A stretch of 64,000 nt of DNA from Sciurus carolinensis (GCF_902686445.1 NC_062232.1:11205105-11269104); one strand, 5' to 3'; positions 1 to 10,593 are shown, counted from the stretch's first letter. Program-made: numbers and translations. The notes: a model not told the origin generated them from the sequence alone.

Positions 1-71
1 TCATGGAAGCTTGCAGAAGCATGTGTCTTAAATCTGACACAGATTTTGGCAGAAAATGCAGAGAAGTCTTG
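1..71 (-). other. VEGFD: VEGFD (FIGF) exon 1, 5' UTR, partial
   Basis: Read on the minus strand from 71 down to 1, the sequence begins CAAGACTTCTCTGC and ends GCAAGCTTCCATGA. This agrees, with no mismatch I can see, with the first ~70 bases of the human VEGFD (c-fos-induced growth factor) mRNA as I recall it. VEGFD is a secreted ligand of VEGFR-3 (and VEGFR-2 in humans) that drives lymphatic vessel growth. Only untranslated leader lies here; the ATG and coding exons are beyond position 1. The neighbour supports the call: in mammals VEGFD lies directly downstream of PIR on the same strand. The start at 71 is copied from the recalled human mRNA and the true start may differ by some bases. Confidence 0.85.
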
Positions 72-135
72 GCTGTAATCCTGTTGTGTCCCTACCAATA
101 GCAGGGCAGTTTTAAAAACTGACTCCAATGCTCAG
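72..135 (-). promoter_or_regulatory. VEGFD: Probable VEGFD core promoter
   Basis: This is the DNA immediately upstream of the inferred VEGFD start. Seen directly: an inverted CCAAT (ATTGG on the minus strand) at 94-98, a second at 125-129, an A/T block reading TTTTTAAAAC at 118-109, and TGACTCC at 120-126, one base off the AP-1 consensus TGACTCA. The gene's older name records induction by c-Fos, an AP-1 subunit, so an AP-1-like site 50-55 bp upstream is suggestive. The A/T block lies about 40-47 bp upstream, a little far for a TATA box. Function is inferred from position. Confidence 0.5.
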
Positions 136-404
136 GGCTGCGGTTATTTTGAAGCAGATAACCTGTAACATGACACCTCAGCACATAGACTTGATGGTTG
201 TATTGCAATAGGATTGCTTAGGAAGGGACCTCAGATGTTTGCATGCTGACAGTAACACAGAAACAAATCAAAGAGCCTTCAAAAAACCCACATGTGTACA
301 AAAATAACAAAAACACTGATACACACATACAAAAGGCAAACATACACACAATTTTGTAACAGAAGCTTAACAACTTAGGTCAAAATGAAGAATGCTACTT
401 TTAA

Positions 405-603
405 AGGAAGTAACAATCAGGTTTATTTGCATATGCCAGGAAGAATCCTACATACATCGCCCAAAAAGCCATGTTATCACTTTAATGTGGAATTCTTTAG
501 AAGCACCGGTTAAGTCAACTTTGGAAACTGAATGCCTCAAATGGCTGGACAGCACAAATGACAAAATTCTAGGAAGCATCGAGACTTATTCCTGTGCTCT
601 TCG
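405..603 (-). other. PIR: PIR 3' UTR
   Basis: This segment runs from the base after the PIR TAG stop to a probable cleavage site. It is about 200 nt, a short 3' UTR in keeping with pirin mRNAs. The end is set from the AATAAA at 427-422 (tttatt on the plus strand) plus a usual 15-20 nt spacing, so the border is approximate. No repeat is embedded in it. Confidence 0.7.
422..427 (-). terminator. PIR: PIR polyadenylation signal AATAAA
   Basis: The plus strand reads tttatt, which is AATAAA on the gene strand, 177-182 nt past the stop codon. It is the only canonical hexamer I noticed between the PIR stop and the VEGFD start. The T-rich and TG-rich stretch expected downstream is not strong. The inferred VEGFD start is only about 350 bp further on, so weak cleavage here would give PIR-VEGFD read-through. 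Confidence 0.6.
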
Positions 604-716
604 CTAGTTTCCAATCTTTGATTTCCAGGTTTTGGCTCTTTCAAACCCATTTTTTGCATTTCTGAAATCAAGAATGGCCTCAGAAATTTCTTCATTCGTG
701 TTCATCACAAATGGAC
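604..716 (-). CDS. PIR: PIR last coding exon (residues 255-290 and stop)
   Basis: The reverse complement starts after a TTTCTATCCTAG acceptor with two bases (GT) that complete Gly254. It then encodes PFVMNTNEEISEAILDF and runs to a C-terminus of KTWKSKIGN followed by TAG at 606-604. It is 113 nt, which equals 2 + 36 codons + stop. This is the C-terminal tail of pirin, the helix that packs on the second cupin barrel and ends the protein. Compared with human pirin from memory, Glu266 replaces Gln; otherwise the exon looks the same. The reading frame is clean. Only the first part of the reverse-complement frame is an uninterrupted exon; downstream is 3' UTR. Confidence 0.97.
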
Positions 717-1249
717 CTAGGATAGAAAGAGACATTCAGAAAGTTCTGGGTAGCAATATTTTCCTCTATGTATTCGTGTACTTTCTAATTTGAGACAAAA
801 ATCTAGGCATATCTGAACAGTAAAAGTTCCCAGAGGACTGTGATACAAGTTTCCTGGCTAATATTGTATGTGATCACAGATTACTGTAAAGATCAAACTT
901 TAAATGAACAAATGCAATTGAATCTCAACACCATTCACTGAAGGTGCCTCACCAGCAAGGACAATTTCTTTATTCAAAACATTCTTAGGTTTGGTTCTAC
1001 AAATATACTTTACAACCATACTTTGTAGTTGTTTTTATAGCATAAGCTGATATCAAGAATTGCACCAATCTGATATGAATTGGCAAATCTCATCATAGTC
1101 TAGGTGTCTAAGCAGTATATTAGGCTATATATTAATATAAAGGTTTAAAAACATTTTTGAAAATTAGTAGCATCTCATTGACAATAAACAGGAGATTACA
1201 AAATTTTCAAGTCAAGAAAGCATCATTTTTTTTTTTTTGATTCCCTAAG

Positions 1250-1470
1250 GGTCAGCAGATTTTTTTTCTATAAAGTGCCAGAGAGCATATTATTTTAGAT
1301 TTTATGGGTCCAATGGTGCGCATCTGAACTACCCAACTCTCACTGAAGCATGAAGGCAGCCACAGACAATATGAAGGTGACTACCTATGACTGTATTCAA
1401 ACAAAACTTCATTTATGAAAACACACAGTGGACAAATTTGGCCCATGGGCTATATTTTGCTAATCTCTTT
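1250..1470 (+). repeat. Ancient hAT-like relic
   Basis: It contains 'ctataaagtgccagagag', a later 'gcagccacagacaatatg' and 'caaaacttcatttatgaaaa', followed by 'tttggcccatgggc'. These are the landmarks of an old mammalian dispersed repeat that usually reads 'tgtaaagggccag...aaaactttatttat...ggatttggccc'. A second copy lies at 12175-12375. I believe it is a non-autonomous DNA transposon but cannot name the family without a library. An ORF across it is not a gene. Confidence 0.55.
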
Positions 1471-1964
1471 GTTGAATTCCTGAATCTGGACTCAGATTTT
1501 GCTAAAAGTATACAAGTTCTCTCCCAATTTATCAAGAGGAAAAGTGTCTGTCTTGTCCCTTTTCTTCATACATTGTAGGGGTAAAGGGGCTCTGGAGTGT
1601 CTCAAGGACAGCTCTCATTTGGCACAGGTAGTGTCTTGAAAGCAAGTGACAGACTTGTCCTTTCAATGTGTTTCTTCTGCTAGCCTGCAGAGGTTCCTGA
1701 CATTCCTTTTCTAGAACTCTCTCCACTAAGGGTCTTTCTCTGGGAGACCCCAATTTACATATAACTGTATTACTTAAAAGGGATTAACACATTCAAATTT
1801 CTTAACTATTGTTATCATATCAACATAGATTTGGTGATCACTATAATTTAAAACCTGAGAAAGAAGACACAGGATAATACGCCTGATTGATGTTGACAGG
1901 TCTTTGGGGAGGTTATGGGAAATAGAATGCCAATAGGAAAGGAAATTTCAGTAAAAGCCATCTA

Positions 1965-2110
1965 CATTCATTCGTTTTATCTGTTGGGTATTTATTGAAT
2001 ACTCATTAAATGTCAAACACTGTGCTAGAAGCTGGAGGTGAATGGTGAATGACAGACTCTGTACTCTCAAAGACCTCAAATTTATCACATAGACATGAAA
2101 ACAAATAAAA
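1965..2110 (-). repeat. L2 LINE 3' fragment
   Basis: Landmarks are 'tattgaatactcattaaatg', 'caaacactgtgctagaagctgg' and 'aatgacagactctgtactctc'. They match the reverse complement of the L2 3' end ('...cagtgcctggcacatagtagg...aataaatatttgttgaatga'). It is diverged and carries no coding capacity. Confidence 0.6.
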
Positions 2111-2937
2111 AACCAAATTACAAAACAGTGTGATACATGGAATAATAAAAGTGTGTAAAATCTACAGAGTCCATACCAAAAGAAGAAGAGGAGGGATCCA
2201 GGAAAGGGTTCAGTTAAACAAAGAATGGCATCTTTGGGACTATCCTGGGGAAGTTCGAAATAGAGTCGTAGAGCTGCAAGGAGGAACTGAAGGGCAAAAA
2301 CGAATGGGGATCTGAGATGGAGGAAGAGGCCAGACAATTTTGGGCTTCAGAGGCCATCTACAGGAAGAAGTTTGGACAAAATTCTGTAGATAATCAGAAA
2401 GGGTAAGTAGGAAATGACATGATGTGATGTGTAGCTTTTAAAGGCAGTTTTGGTGTCAGTGTAGAGAAGCCATCTGGCCTGGGAAGCCGAGTCAATGGTG
2501 GAGAAGGGTAATTGACATACAGAACACAGGAGGCCGGGGGTAGAACAAGAAGTTTGGTTCTGCATATTTTGACAGAACATTTTGGACACAATAAAATGCT
2601 TTGCTGTGGTACATTGTTGGGACTATGGATCTAGGACTCATGACAGAAATTCCACCTGGAAGTGAAGGTTTGAAGAATGAGAGAGCCCTTATATGCTGAA
2701 TAAATAATAAGTCCAAGAGAGCACCCTGGAGAAGCCAACTTTTTGAAGGACACAGAGGAAAAGGAAGTGGAACTTGGAAAATGAGATCAGGTGTCAGGCC
2801 AAGGACCGATTTCCTGCTCATCATAATTTTCCTATAGTTTACACCTGTAGAGCATCACTACTGTGCACCAGCTATTTTTCTGTAGTACATATTTGGGATT
2901 CAATTCTGACACTTTTCTGGGGTATTCTGCCATGTTT

Positions 2938-3108
2938 CTCAATTTAGAATGTTCACATGAATCAATCACCTGGGAATCTTATTAAAATTCATATTTTGAT
3001 TCAGGAGTTCTGGGGTGGGGACTAGGATTCTGTAGTTCTAATTATCTCCCAGGTGATGCTAATCCTGCTGATCCATGAACCACATTTGGAGAAGCAAGGC
3101 TCTGGTAT
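2938..3108 (+). repeat. MER5A-like hAT-Charlie relic
   Basis: The sequence reads 'gtttctcaatttag...', 'atcacctgggaatcttatta', 'ggagttctggggtggggact', 'caggtgatgctaatcctgct' and ends 'accacatttggagaagcaag'. This is the order of landmarks of MER5A, a short non-autonomous hAT transposon. It is old and diverged. Confidence 0.7.
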
Positions 3109-3522
3109 GCAGGGAAGCACTGGAAGCTTGGAGCCTGCAAAGCCATGTTCAGAGACTTGGGAAGAAAACCGAATCCAGAAAACACCTTAGTGCCAAGAAC
3201 AGCAGGGTATTAGCCATTAATGAAAATAGTACTAGTTCTCATATAGCCTAGAGATGGTTGTGGTTGCCTCTAAACATTCTTAGGTGAAAGGAAAACTTAA
3301 ATTCTGAACTATAGAAGTTAAATAAACAAAATAAGCAAACAAAACAAAATGCTTCATTTCTTAGTAACTGATATTTTAAAAGACATTCTATTTTGGTAGG
3401 TTGATCTGAGTTTGTATTGGCAGGCATACTAGTGTCCCTGTGTTTCAAGCCATTGAAAGAGGATTCACATAAGTAAGTGTACAGTGGTTTTGAGCACTCC
3501 CCTTTAGTCTGTCACCTAATTC

Positions 3523-3695
3523 TTTTTTATACCAAGGACAGAAACTAGGGGTGTTTAAACACTGAGCCACATCCCCAGCCTTTTTTTTAAAAGACAAGGT
3601 CTTGCTAAATTGCTGAGGCTGGTCTCAAACTTGGGATCCTCCTACCTCAGCCTTCCAAGCCGCTGGGATTACAGGCATATGCCACCATGCCCATT
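3523..3695 (-). repeat. Dimeric B1/ID SINE, minus
   Basis: The ID-like half ('gagccacatccccagcc') and the B1-like half ('ctcctacctcagccttcca', 'gggattacaggcatatgcca') are read in reverse orientation. The insertion is bounded by a 15-bp direct repeat tctgtcacc(t/c)aattc at 3508-3522 and 3696-3710, which fixes its ends. Confidence 0.85.
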
Positions 3696-3900
3696 TCTGT
3701 CACCCAATTCAGCTGGACTCTTGTTTTTCATTACAGTTGCAAAGGAAATCATCTAACTTAAAAGATGTCAATCCCACACACCTTTTTCCCACCTAAATTC
3801 TAGTCTCTACAAATAGAGATTATGGCCCTACTCAGTTTGAATGCAACCTTCTTCTAGAAGAACAATTTCAGTGCTGTTAGGTCAAGATAAAAAGAAACAG

Positions 3901-4029
3901 GGTTGGAGTTGTGGCTCAGTGTAGAGTGTTTACCTAGCACATGTGAGCCCCTGGGTTCAATTCTCAGCATCACATAAAATAAAGGTATTGTGTCCATCTG
4001 CCACTAAAAATATTAAAAAAATAATAATA
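3901..4029 (+). repeat. tRNA-like SINE (ID-related, 'cctagca' type)
   Basis: It reads 'ggttggagttgtggctcag', 'tttacctagcacatgtgag', 'ctgggttcaattctcagcat' and a 3' tail of A/AATA repeats. A 14-bp duplication ataaaaagaaacag flanks it at 3887-3900 and 4030-4043. It is a squirrel SINE subtype distinct from the 'gcaagcacaaggccc' type elsewhere in the window. Confidence 0.85.
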
Positions 4030-4602
4030 ATAAAAAGAAACAGAAACTATTAACCTTTGGAATAAAAATTGTATGCATGCAAAATGGATGCCATATACTA
4101 TAGTCTAGGGGGTTATTATTTAATATTCCCTCTGACTTTATTAATAGAACAAAAAAAGAAGACTTGTAAAACAAGCATGTTCTTTAAACTTAAGATCAAC
4201 TGGGGTTTATCTGCAATCATTGTGTATATCTGGGAATTCATGTAAGGCAAAGTAACACAATGAATTTTAATGCAAATTAAATTTAATAATTAGTAAAGTG
4301 AACATATGTTTTGTTTTGTAGGTTTGTATCTAAATATTAAGTTGGGTTCTAGGTGCTTTTAGAGGTTTCTCATTTAATCAAATGCTAATGATATGAGACA
4401 GTCAAGATTCAAAGAACTGAAGTGATTGGATCCTTAATGTCAGGATTTTCTGCCTCCAAGTACAGTACTACTTCTACAAAGCCGAAATTACCTCTATTAG
4501 TAAAGTAAAGAAGAATGACTTAACTAAACTTTCAAAGAAATATTATTCCTGAGAGGTTCATATTTTTTCACTAAAAATACAATAAACTATAAGGATAGTA
4601 TC

Positions 4603-5002
4603 TGCTATGGTTTGAATATGGTTTGTTTCTTCAACTCATGTTGAAAGATTTGATTGCCACTATGGCAGTATTGGGAGGTGGTGCCTTTAAGAGGTGATTG
4701 GGTCATTAAGAGGGGCTAATGCTTTTCTCTGGTGAGAGAGTCCTTATTCTTGTGGAGCTGGATAAATTACCATAAGAGTCGGTTGTTATAAAGCAAGGAC
4801 ACCCTTGTGTTTTTGTCTCTTCTGCATGCACCTATTTACCTTTTTGCTTTTTGCCACAAGTTGAAACAGTATGAGGACCATACTGCAGCCATGCCCTTGA
4901 ACTTAGCAACCTCCAGAACTGTGAACCAAAATAAACCTCTTTTCTTCATAAATTACCCCACCTCACATATTCTGTTATAGCAACAGAAAACAGACTAAGA
5001 CA
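4603..5002 (+). mobile_element. Solo LTR, ERVL-MaLR (MST/THE-like)
   Basis: It begins TGCTATGGTTTGAATATGG and ends GACTAAGACA. Inside are 'gggaggtggtgcctttaag', 'gattgggtcatta', 'gagccc/gaccatac' style landmarks and 'aataaacctcttttcttc'. This is the standard layout of an MST/THE-class LTR of about 400 bp with TG...CA ends. The flanks gtatc (4598-4602) and gtatt (5003-5007) are a 5-bp target-site duplication with one change. No internal viral sequence is attached, so it is a solo LTR left by LTR-LTR recombination. Confidence 0.88.
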
Positions 5003-5387
5003 GTATTAAAACCACTGGTATTTTTGGTGAAGGTAAAAATAATATTCAGGTCCCCAGTAGACAGCAAAACCTTTTTTCAAGTTGAAATCCCCTATGACAC
5101 AACACAAAAGCACTCTTTTATTCTTCCCACAGATCTATGATTAATGTCCTACACCTAGGTACTTGAAAATTTTTTTTCCCTCACCTCAAAAGACAGAGGC
5201 TAATGTAGGAAGAAGAGGCTAATGTATGTATTTGCCTCTGATGGTGAAGAAATGAAACAACATCTTTAAGTTTGTTGATGGAGAGTGAGGACAAAAATCC
5301 AGTCAGTCTTCCCAGTAATTTTATGTATGTACACTACTCAAAGAAAAAAAAAGTTGACCAGGAAAATCAGCATCATTTGGGGCTTAC

Positions 5388-5454
5388 CATGTTGGACAAC
5401 TGGTTCTCTTAATGGCTCCCCAGCAATTAAGACAAAATGGCTTCTCTCAGGATC
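5388..5454 (-). CDS. PIR: PIR coding exon, residues 232-253 plus first base of 254
   Basis: The reverse complement follows acceptor GTTAACTTTAG and encodes DPERSHFVLIAGEPLREPVV, then QH and a lone G. The donor is CATG|GTAAGC at 5388/5387. It is 67 nt (22 codons + 1), and the leftover G joins GT of the next exon as Gly254. It forms strands of the C-terminal cupin barrel, including the IAGEPLREPV motif, which is highly conserved in pirins. Glu234 and Val251 differ from the human Lys and Ile I recall; both are mild. Confidence 0.97.
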
Positions 5455-6069
5455 CTAAAGTTAACAAGGAAAGCATCAAACAATAAACATGCTTGTTTTT
5501 GAATGTCAAATTAGGAGTAATTTGTAGGTGACATGCTAACTAAATGAACTACAAGTAATGAACTACTTCTGAGTACAAATTCCAAAAATATTTTCTGTGC
5601 AATACTCATTATGGAAACATTTATTCTTTAATATATTTAGTAGTAACTACAACTCAAAAATAAGTTTATGACACCAAAATATTAACATTCTCAAAGGAGG
5701 AGAATTTAAAATCTTCTTTAACTAGAAACATCTTCATGACAAACCATGTGACTGACTTGGCTTATTATAGAGTTCACTAACAATATAATTTTTAAAGGGG
5801 AAGATTACTTATACAAATCCAAATAAAATTAGATTTTATTTACTTTTGACATTTATTACTAGTAATGTAAAATATGCCCCAGATATATTGCACTAAATGG
5901 AACCTTATAAAAACAGAGCATCCAAGGAACATCTGCTCAGGCAACTTTCTTTCCAAAGAGGTCCTATTTTTTTGAAGTCTCTAAAAGTTTTTGGTTAGAA
6001 TTGAGGATTTGATTTTTTTTCCTAAGACTGGAAAAAATATTAATTATAATATCAAGGGCTAGTGTGATG

Positions 6070-6500
6070 CAGGGAAAGACACACTTTCATATATCTTTTG
6101 GGATATTTTGAAATTGGTACAGTGGTACTTCCGGAGAGCAATTTGAAATTGATTCAAAACTTCCAATATTGCTGATGTCCTCTAATATAATATTGCCAGT
6201 TTCCCACAGTTTCTTCATTGTAGAACTATTGATCACAGCAAAAATTATAAACAGTTCTCCAATAAAGAGGGGTTGGATTTTTTAAGATGAAATATCATAT
6301 GGCCATTAAAATTAATCTTCTCAACAAATATTTCAGAGTGTAAATGTTTATAAAGTATTGTAAGTTTTTAAAATACCACAGAATGGTGTATATACAGTAT
6401 ATTTTTCACTCAGGAAAATAAAAATATCATACATTGAGAGACTAAGGAAAAGACAAACCAATATTTTAGCATTGGTTCTTTCTGAGTAATGGAAATGAAG
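6070..6500 (+). repeat. Old L1 (L1M-type) ORF2/3' fragment
   Basis: Landmarks in L1 order are 'attttgaaattggtacagtgg', 'ggagagcaatttgaaat', 'gaactattgatcacagcaaaaat' and 'atggccattaaaattaa'. They correspond to the decayed end of ORF2 and the start of the 3' UTR. All frames are broken. Confidence 0.6.
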
Positions 6501-6984
6501 GTGAATTTTATTGTTTCTTTTTTAAAAAAAAATTTGCACCACCAATGTGCTGTGTTAATTCTAAAAGTTAAAAAGAATGGTTAAAGGTGGAGTTTAGTGA
6601 TAGATCCCAGACCCTCCAAAAAAAAAAGCTAAAAAGAAACAGAATGTATGAGAAAATATAGATATTTTTATAAGTTTGTATTTAGGGAATTATTTTATAA
6701 TCAAATGCATTTCAGACTTATATGACCATTTCATTATATAAAATGACATTATTTAAATATTTTAAGCAATTAATACATTAACTCTCAGGGTCCTATCTCT
6801 CCAAAATCATACCTACATCCAATATTAACTTTTCAACAAATTTACTTATTCAAAATGGTACTTTGATTTGAAATTAAGGAGAATTGCAGTTCTGTTGGAA
6901 ATGAATTATATATATACTTAGATATATGTGGTGCTTTGTGCTCTCACAACTTAGTTATGCTCAGACAGAATGCTAGTAGGTTCC

Positions 6985-7490
6985 AGCTTGTTCTTATTTT
7001 CCTCCACGCCATATCCAATCCTTCTTCCTGATGTTAACCCTGCTGACTAAAAGCAATACCAAAACCATTTTTCAGACTTCTGGTTGCAGAACTACAGACT
7101 CTTTCACTAGATTCTCCATCAGTTTCCCTTTTGTGGCCTCATTTCACTGTCTGGATATGCTTAGATTAATGGGATTAGTGACTTCTCTGATTTCTCAATT
7201 TCTGCATTTACAACTTGGTTTTCACACAGTTCCTCCCAACTGTGAATCTTTCTTTGGGGAGCTGTCTTGTGACTGCCATTTTGTGAAGAATCCCAAACTA
7301 GCCAAGTGGGAAGGCCACGTAAAGCAGAACTGAGGCACCCCCAAACAATAGTCCTAGCTAAGCCTAACCACTAGCCTGCTAGCCAAATGAATGACACTGG
7401 AGAAAATAGCATATTCTCACCATGATTGTGAGAACGTACAAACTATTGTTGTTTAAGCCAAAAAATTGCAGAGTGGTTTGTTACTAATTG
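6985..7490 (+). repeat. MLT1-like LTR fragment (ERVL-MaLR)
   Basis: The stretch includes 'ccattttgtgaagaatccca', 'ctagccaagtgggaaggcca', 'cagaactgaggcacccccaa', 'tagctaagcctaaccac' and 'gttgtttaagccaaaaaatt' followed by 'gtggtttgttactaattg'. These are typical of the 3' part of MLT1 LTRs. A 100-codon ORF at 7031-7333 falls within it and is a by-product. Confidence 0.65.
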
Positions 7491-7959
7491 AATATTATGT
7501 ATTTCTTTTTAATCTTCTCTTGGGTTTATCCAATTTAGAAAAAACAAAAGTAACATGATTATGTACTTTTAAACAAAACCTTGAAAATTTCTAAAACTTC
7601 ATCAGTTTCCTAATAATTTAGCATTTACCTATATCTCATACCATTATTTTAAACTATATTATATATTTATGTACTTCTATTAACATAAAGTTCTAGAAAT
7701 CAATATAATGTTTCTAGTCCCAGATTTATTACTAGATGCAACAAAAATTAATAATTCTTTACTTTTCCATGTATTTAATAAAAACTGCCATATTTTATAG
7801 GGCTGAATTTTGTTTTTCCTCCTGGTTTTTCAACTTCAAAAAAATTAAATGGGAAAGTAAGGTAGATAGTTTCTTCAACCCTGGGGCTGGTGTCATTTAA
7901 TACATCCACTTAGTTGATGATTAAATCATTTCTTCACATTTAAAAAATATCTCTGTTTA

Positions 7960-8054
7960 GGGTTGGGGAGATAGCTCAGTTGGCAGAGTGCTTGTCTTGC
8001 AAGCACAAGGCCCTGGGTTCAATCCCCAGCACCGCAAAAAAAGAGAAAAAAAAA
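7960..8054 (+). repeat. ID SINE
   Basis: The element has an A-box-like 'tagctcagttgg', then 'gcaagcacaaggccctggg', a B-box-like 'ggttcaatcc', 'ccagcaccgc' and an A-rich tail. The 11-bp repeat atctctgttta flanks it at 7949-7959 and 8055-8065. Confidence 0.92.
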
Positions 8055-8578
8055 ATCTCTGTTTAATCATTCCCAAGGTGCACATTTATGCAGCATCAAT
8101 CCATAATCCAACTAGCTTTCAAAATGTGTAAATGTGAACCAGTTAAAAATCAAAGAGTAACCCTTAAACAGCTTCTCCTAATTTAAATGTTAAAAAATAG
8201 CTGGCACAAAGCCCATTAACAAAAATTATTGCTTCAGTTTTAGATCCTCACTCAATCCCTACTTATTCTTGCTTTACACACAATTCTAACCATTAGACTT
8301 TATGGTTATTAGATCTATAAGAGATTATAGAGCAACAAGACAGGAAAGAACTACTGTATAATAATACAAGAAAACTGGTAGCTTAATATCAATGATAAAA
8401 ATGAAAAAAAAACTATGAAAAAGAGGCACATGAGCTTAAAAATTAGTTTAGAACCACTTAATGTAGAAGCAAGTAAGTTCTGAAGACTTTATAGTTCAGG
8501 ACAATACATATTGATAACCTAAGGTTATGAATAAGTTAAATCATGGCATAACATAAGTCCATAGGAAAGGGGAAGGGA

Positions 8579-8923
8579 TTTTTTTTTTCTTTTTTTTTTT
8601 GAAATGGATATGACCTCAAGATTTTATTGTCTAGTATGAAGCACAGAACTGAATTGTTTGGACCTTTCTCTTCTTTTCTCCTTCCAGTTCAAAATTCTTG
8701 CATTTCTTAATACTACCAATTTCGTAGATCTGCAGTTGGGTTCAATGCACTCAAGGCTCAGGACAATCTTTGCAGTTTTAGCCTTCTTCCAGAAAATTGG
8801 CCTAGTTTGCCCACCATAGCCACTCCACTTGCTGTCATAACACTACTTTCCCTGGTTCTCTGTGCCCAGAGAACATTTGTGGGAATGCTACCAGCATGGA
8901 AAGAAGCAGCAAAATGTTTCTAT
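8579..8923 (-). pseudogene. RPL36A: Processed pseudogene of ribosomal protein eL42 (RPL36A/RPL36AL)
   Basis: On the minus strand it reads [11 protein letters not shown], then [21 protein letters not shown], which is the core of eL42 (RPL36A or its retro-derived paralogue RPL36AL). After NCRS a frameshift separates it from a second-frame KNFELEG..KKRK and IQF, the C-terminus. In-frame TAG and missing bases disrupt the N-terminal third, where about 25-30 nt also appear deleted. AATAAA is at 8628-8623, and a long A tail (T run on the plus strand, 8579-8600) follows about 23 nt later. No introns are present, so it is an L1-mediated retrocopy. It cannot make a functional protein. Which of the two parent genes it came from cannot be told by eye. 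Confidence 0.92.
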
Positions 8924-8932
8924 CTGAAGTGA

Positions 8933-8947
8933 TTTCTTTCTTTCTTT

Positions 8948-9003
<56 letters not shown>

Positions 9004-9009
9004 TTTTTT
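8933..9009 (+). repeat. (CTTT)n microsatellite
   Basis: An almost pure tetranucleotide array of about 18 units ends in a T run. It lies just beyond the 5' border of the eL42 pseudogene. It is probably length-polymorphic. Confidence 0.95.
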
Positions 9010-9257
9010 CAATGTGACTCTATTAGTTTTAAATGGTAAAAACTAACAATTTTAATTTTAATTAATTTTTAATTTAATTGTCAGTTATCACTAAAGATTC
9101 ATTCTCTGACAGTTTTGGAGTGGTGAAATTTTAGTGTAAAACAAGAGACGTCATTTATAAGTTGATCTGAAAGAGGATGTCATTTAATTGTGTTTGGGAG
9201 TGTTTTTTAGTAGGGGCAAGGAGATATACTTGAGTTCCAGGGTCAGAAAGCAGAAAA

Positions 9258-9352
9258 GGGAGATAGCTCAGTTGGTAGAGTGCTTGCCTTGCAAGCACAA
9301 GGCCCTGGGTTCAATCCTCAGCACCGCAAAAAAAAAAAAAAAAAAAAAAAAA
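9258..9352 (+). repeat. ID SINE with long A tail
   Basis: It reads 'gggagatagctcagttggta...gcaagcacaaggccctgggttcaatcctcagcaccgc' in outline, then 25 A residues. The first few bases of the family ('ggctg') are missing. A 60-codon ORF across it is only the SINE read as protein. Confidence 0.9.
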
Positions 9353-10168
9353 GAAAGGATTAGGGGTTAAGAGAAGAAAAGGTGTGTAAGTACTGACTTC
9401 TCATTTCTTAATTCAGAAGATAGATCTTTTTTGAGTGTTAACCATGCCCTAAACTTTGGAATGATAAAGCCTTGAAAATAAAAGTTTGTACTTTTGATAT
9501 TACTCAAATAAAATGATGACTTTCCAATTATTATTTGGGCAGTAGGATACAAAGACATGTGCATTTTGTGTGAAATGCAAAATTATTAAACTCCTGGGAG
9601 TTGGTGGATTGGGTTTTTCATCACTACAGAAATCCACAGGATGGCCCACATTTCTTTCAATGAATTTCCATAAATTTAATCTCTGATTGGTGACTTCCCT
9701 TCCTTTCCTCTAAACTAGATCTGTTCTGTGTCTTTTAAAAATAAATAAATAAATAATAATAATAATTTTTGCTTCCCTTAACTAGTCTTCTTTGGTAAAC
9801 TCTGGTTATGTTTTTAGATATTCAGTAGAGCACTGATGTGGTTTGTAATCTCAGTTGCTGTTATCATGAAACTCCTCATCTACAGTAACCTTGCCCATGG
9901 TGGCAAATGATGAAAATCATGCAAAAGCAAAGAAAATGAAAGACCTGTTTAAGACATGAGTCCTGGTGTGGCTCTAAGTCAATGCCTTCATGGGGTTTCA
10001 TGAAAATACAAAGGTAACAGAGGCTCACTTACTACTTCATTTAGAATTATCCCAACTGAAACTCATGATCTTTGGGGGCTGAACTCATGTCTTTTACTTT
10101 AGTGGACATTCTCAGAGTTCCTGGTTCAGGGTCAGGCCCTTTGCACCTCACTTTAAAACTTACTTTTA

Positions 10169-10593
10169 GTAATTGGGTACAGTGGTGCATGCCTGTAATC
10201 CCAGCAACTCTGGAGGCTGAGGCAGGAGGATGGCCTTAGCAATTTAGCAAGGCCATAAGCATCTTAGCAACAGCCTGTTTCAGAATAAAAATATAAGCCA
10301 GGTGCAGCGGTGCACGCCTGTAATCGCAGCAGCTCAGGAGACTAAGGCAGGAGGATGGTGAGTTCAAAGCCAGACTCAGCAATTTAGTGAGGCCCTAAGC
10401 AACTCAGCAAGACCCTGTATCTAAATAAAAAATAAAAAGGGTTGGGAATGTGGCTCAATGGTTAAGCGCCCCTGGGTTCAATCCCTGGTACCAAAAATAA
10501 ATAAAATAAATAAAAATATAAAAAGAGCTGAGGATGTGGATCAGTGGTTAAGGCCCCTGGGTTTAATCCCCAGCACTAAAAGAAAAAAAAAAA
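10169..10593 (+). repeat. Nested pair of dimeric B1/ID SINEs
   Basis: The outer element has the 14-bp duplication aaaacttactttta at 10155-10168 and 10594-10607. Its middle A-rich linker has been split by a second full dimer at 10297-10508, which is itself flanked by 13-bp aataaaaatataa at 10284-10296 and 10509-10521. So the outer copy is 10169-10296 plus 10522-10593. Both are in plus orientation, and the order of insertion can be read directly. Confidence 0.88.

Larger units (their letters stand above)
717..5387 (-). other. PIR: PIR intron (last), 4.7 kb
   Basis: It runs from donor GTAAG (5387-5383) to acceptor AG (718-717). Beyond separately listed elements (hAT-like relics, an L2 fragment, two SINEs, one solo LTR), the sequence is A/T-rich with no recognisable gene. 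1480-1960 and 2120-2930 hold no exon; 2160-2830 has the look of a decayed repeat I cannot name. 3110-3520, 4045-4600 and 5010-5380 show nothing I can name. Confidence 0.8.

Noticed and set aside
1948..2337. 129-codon minus-strand ORF with hydrophobic runs
   Set aside because: Overlaps an L2 relic on its right side and A/T-rich intron; the hydrophobic look comes from T-rich antisense sequence.
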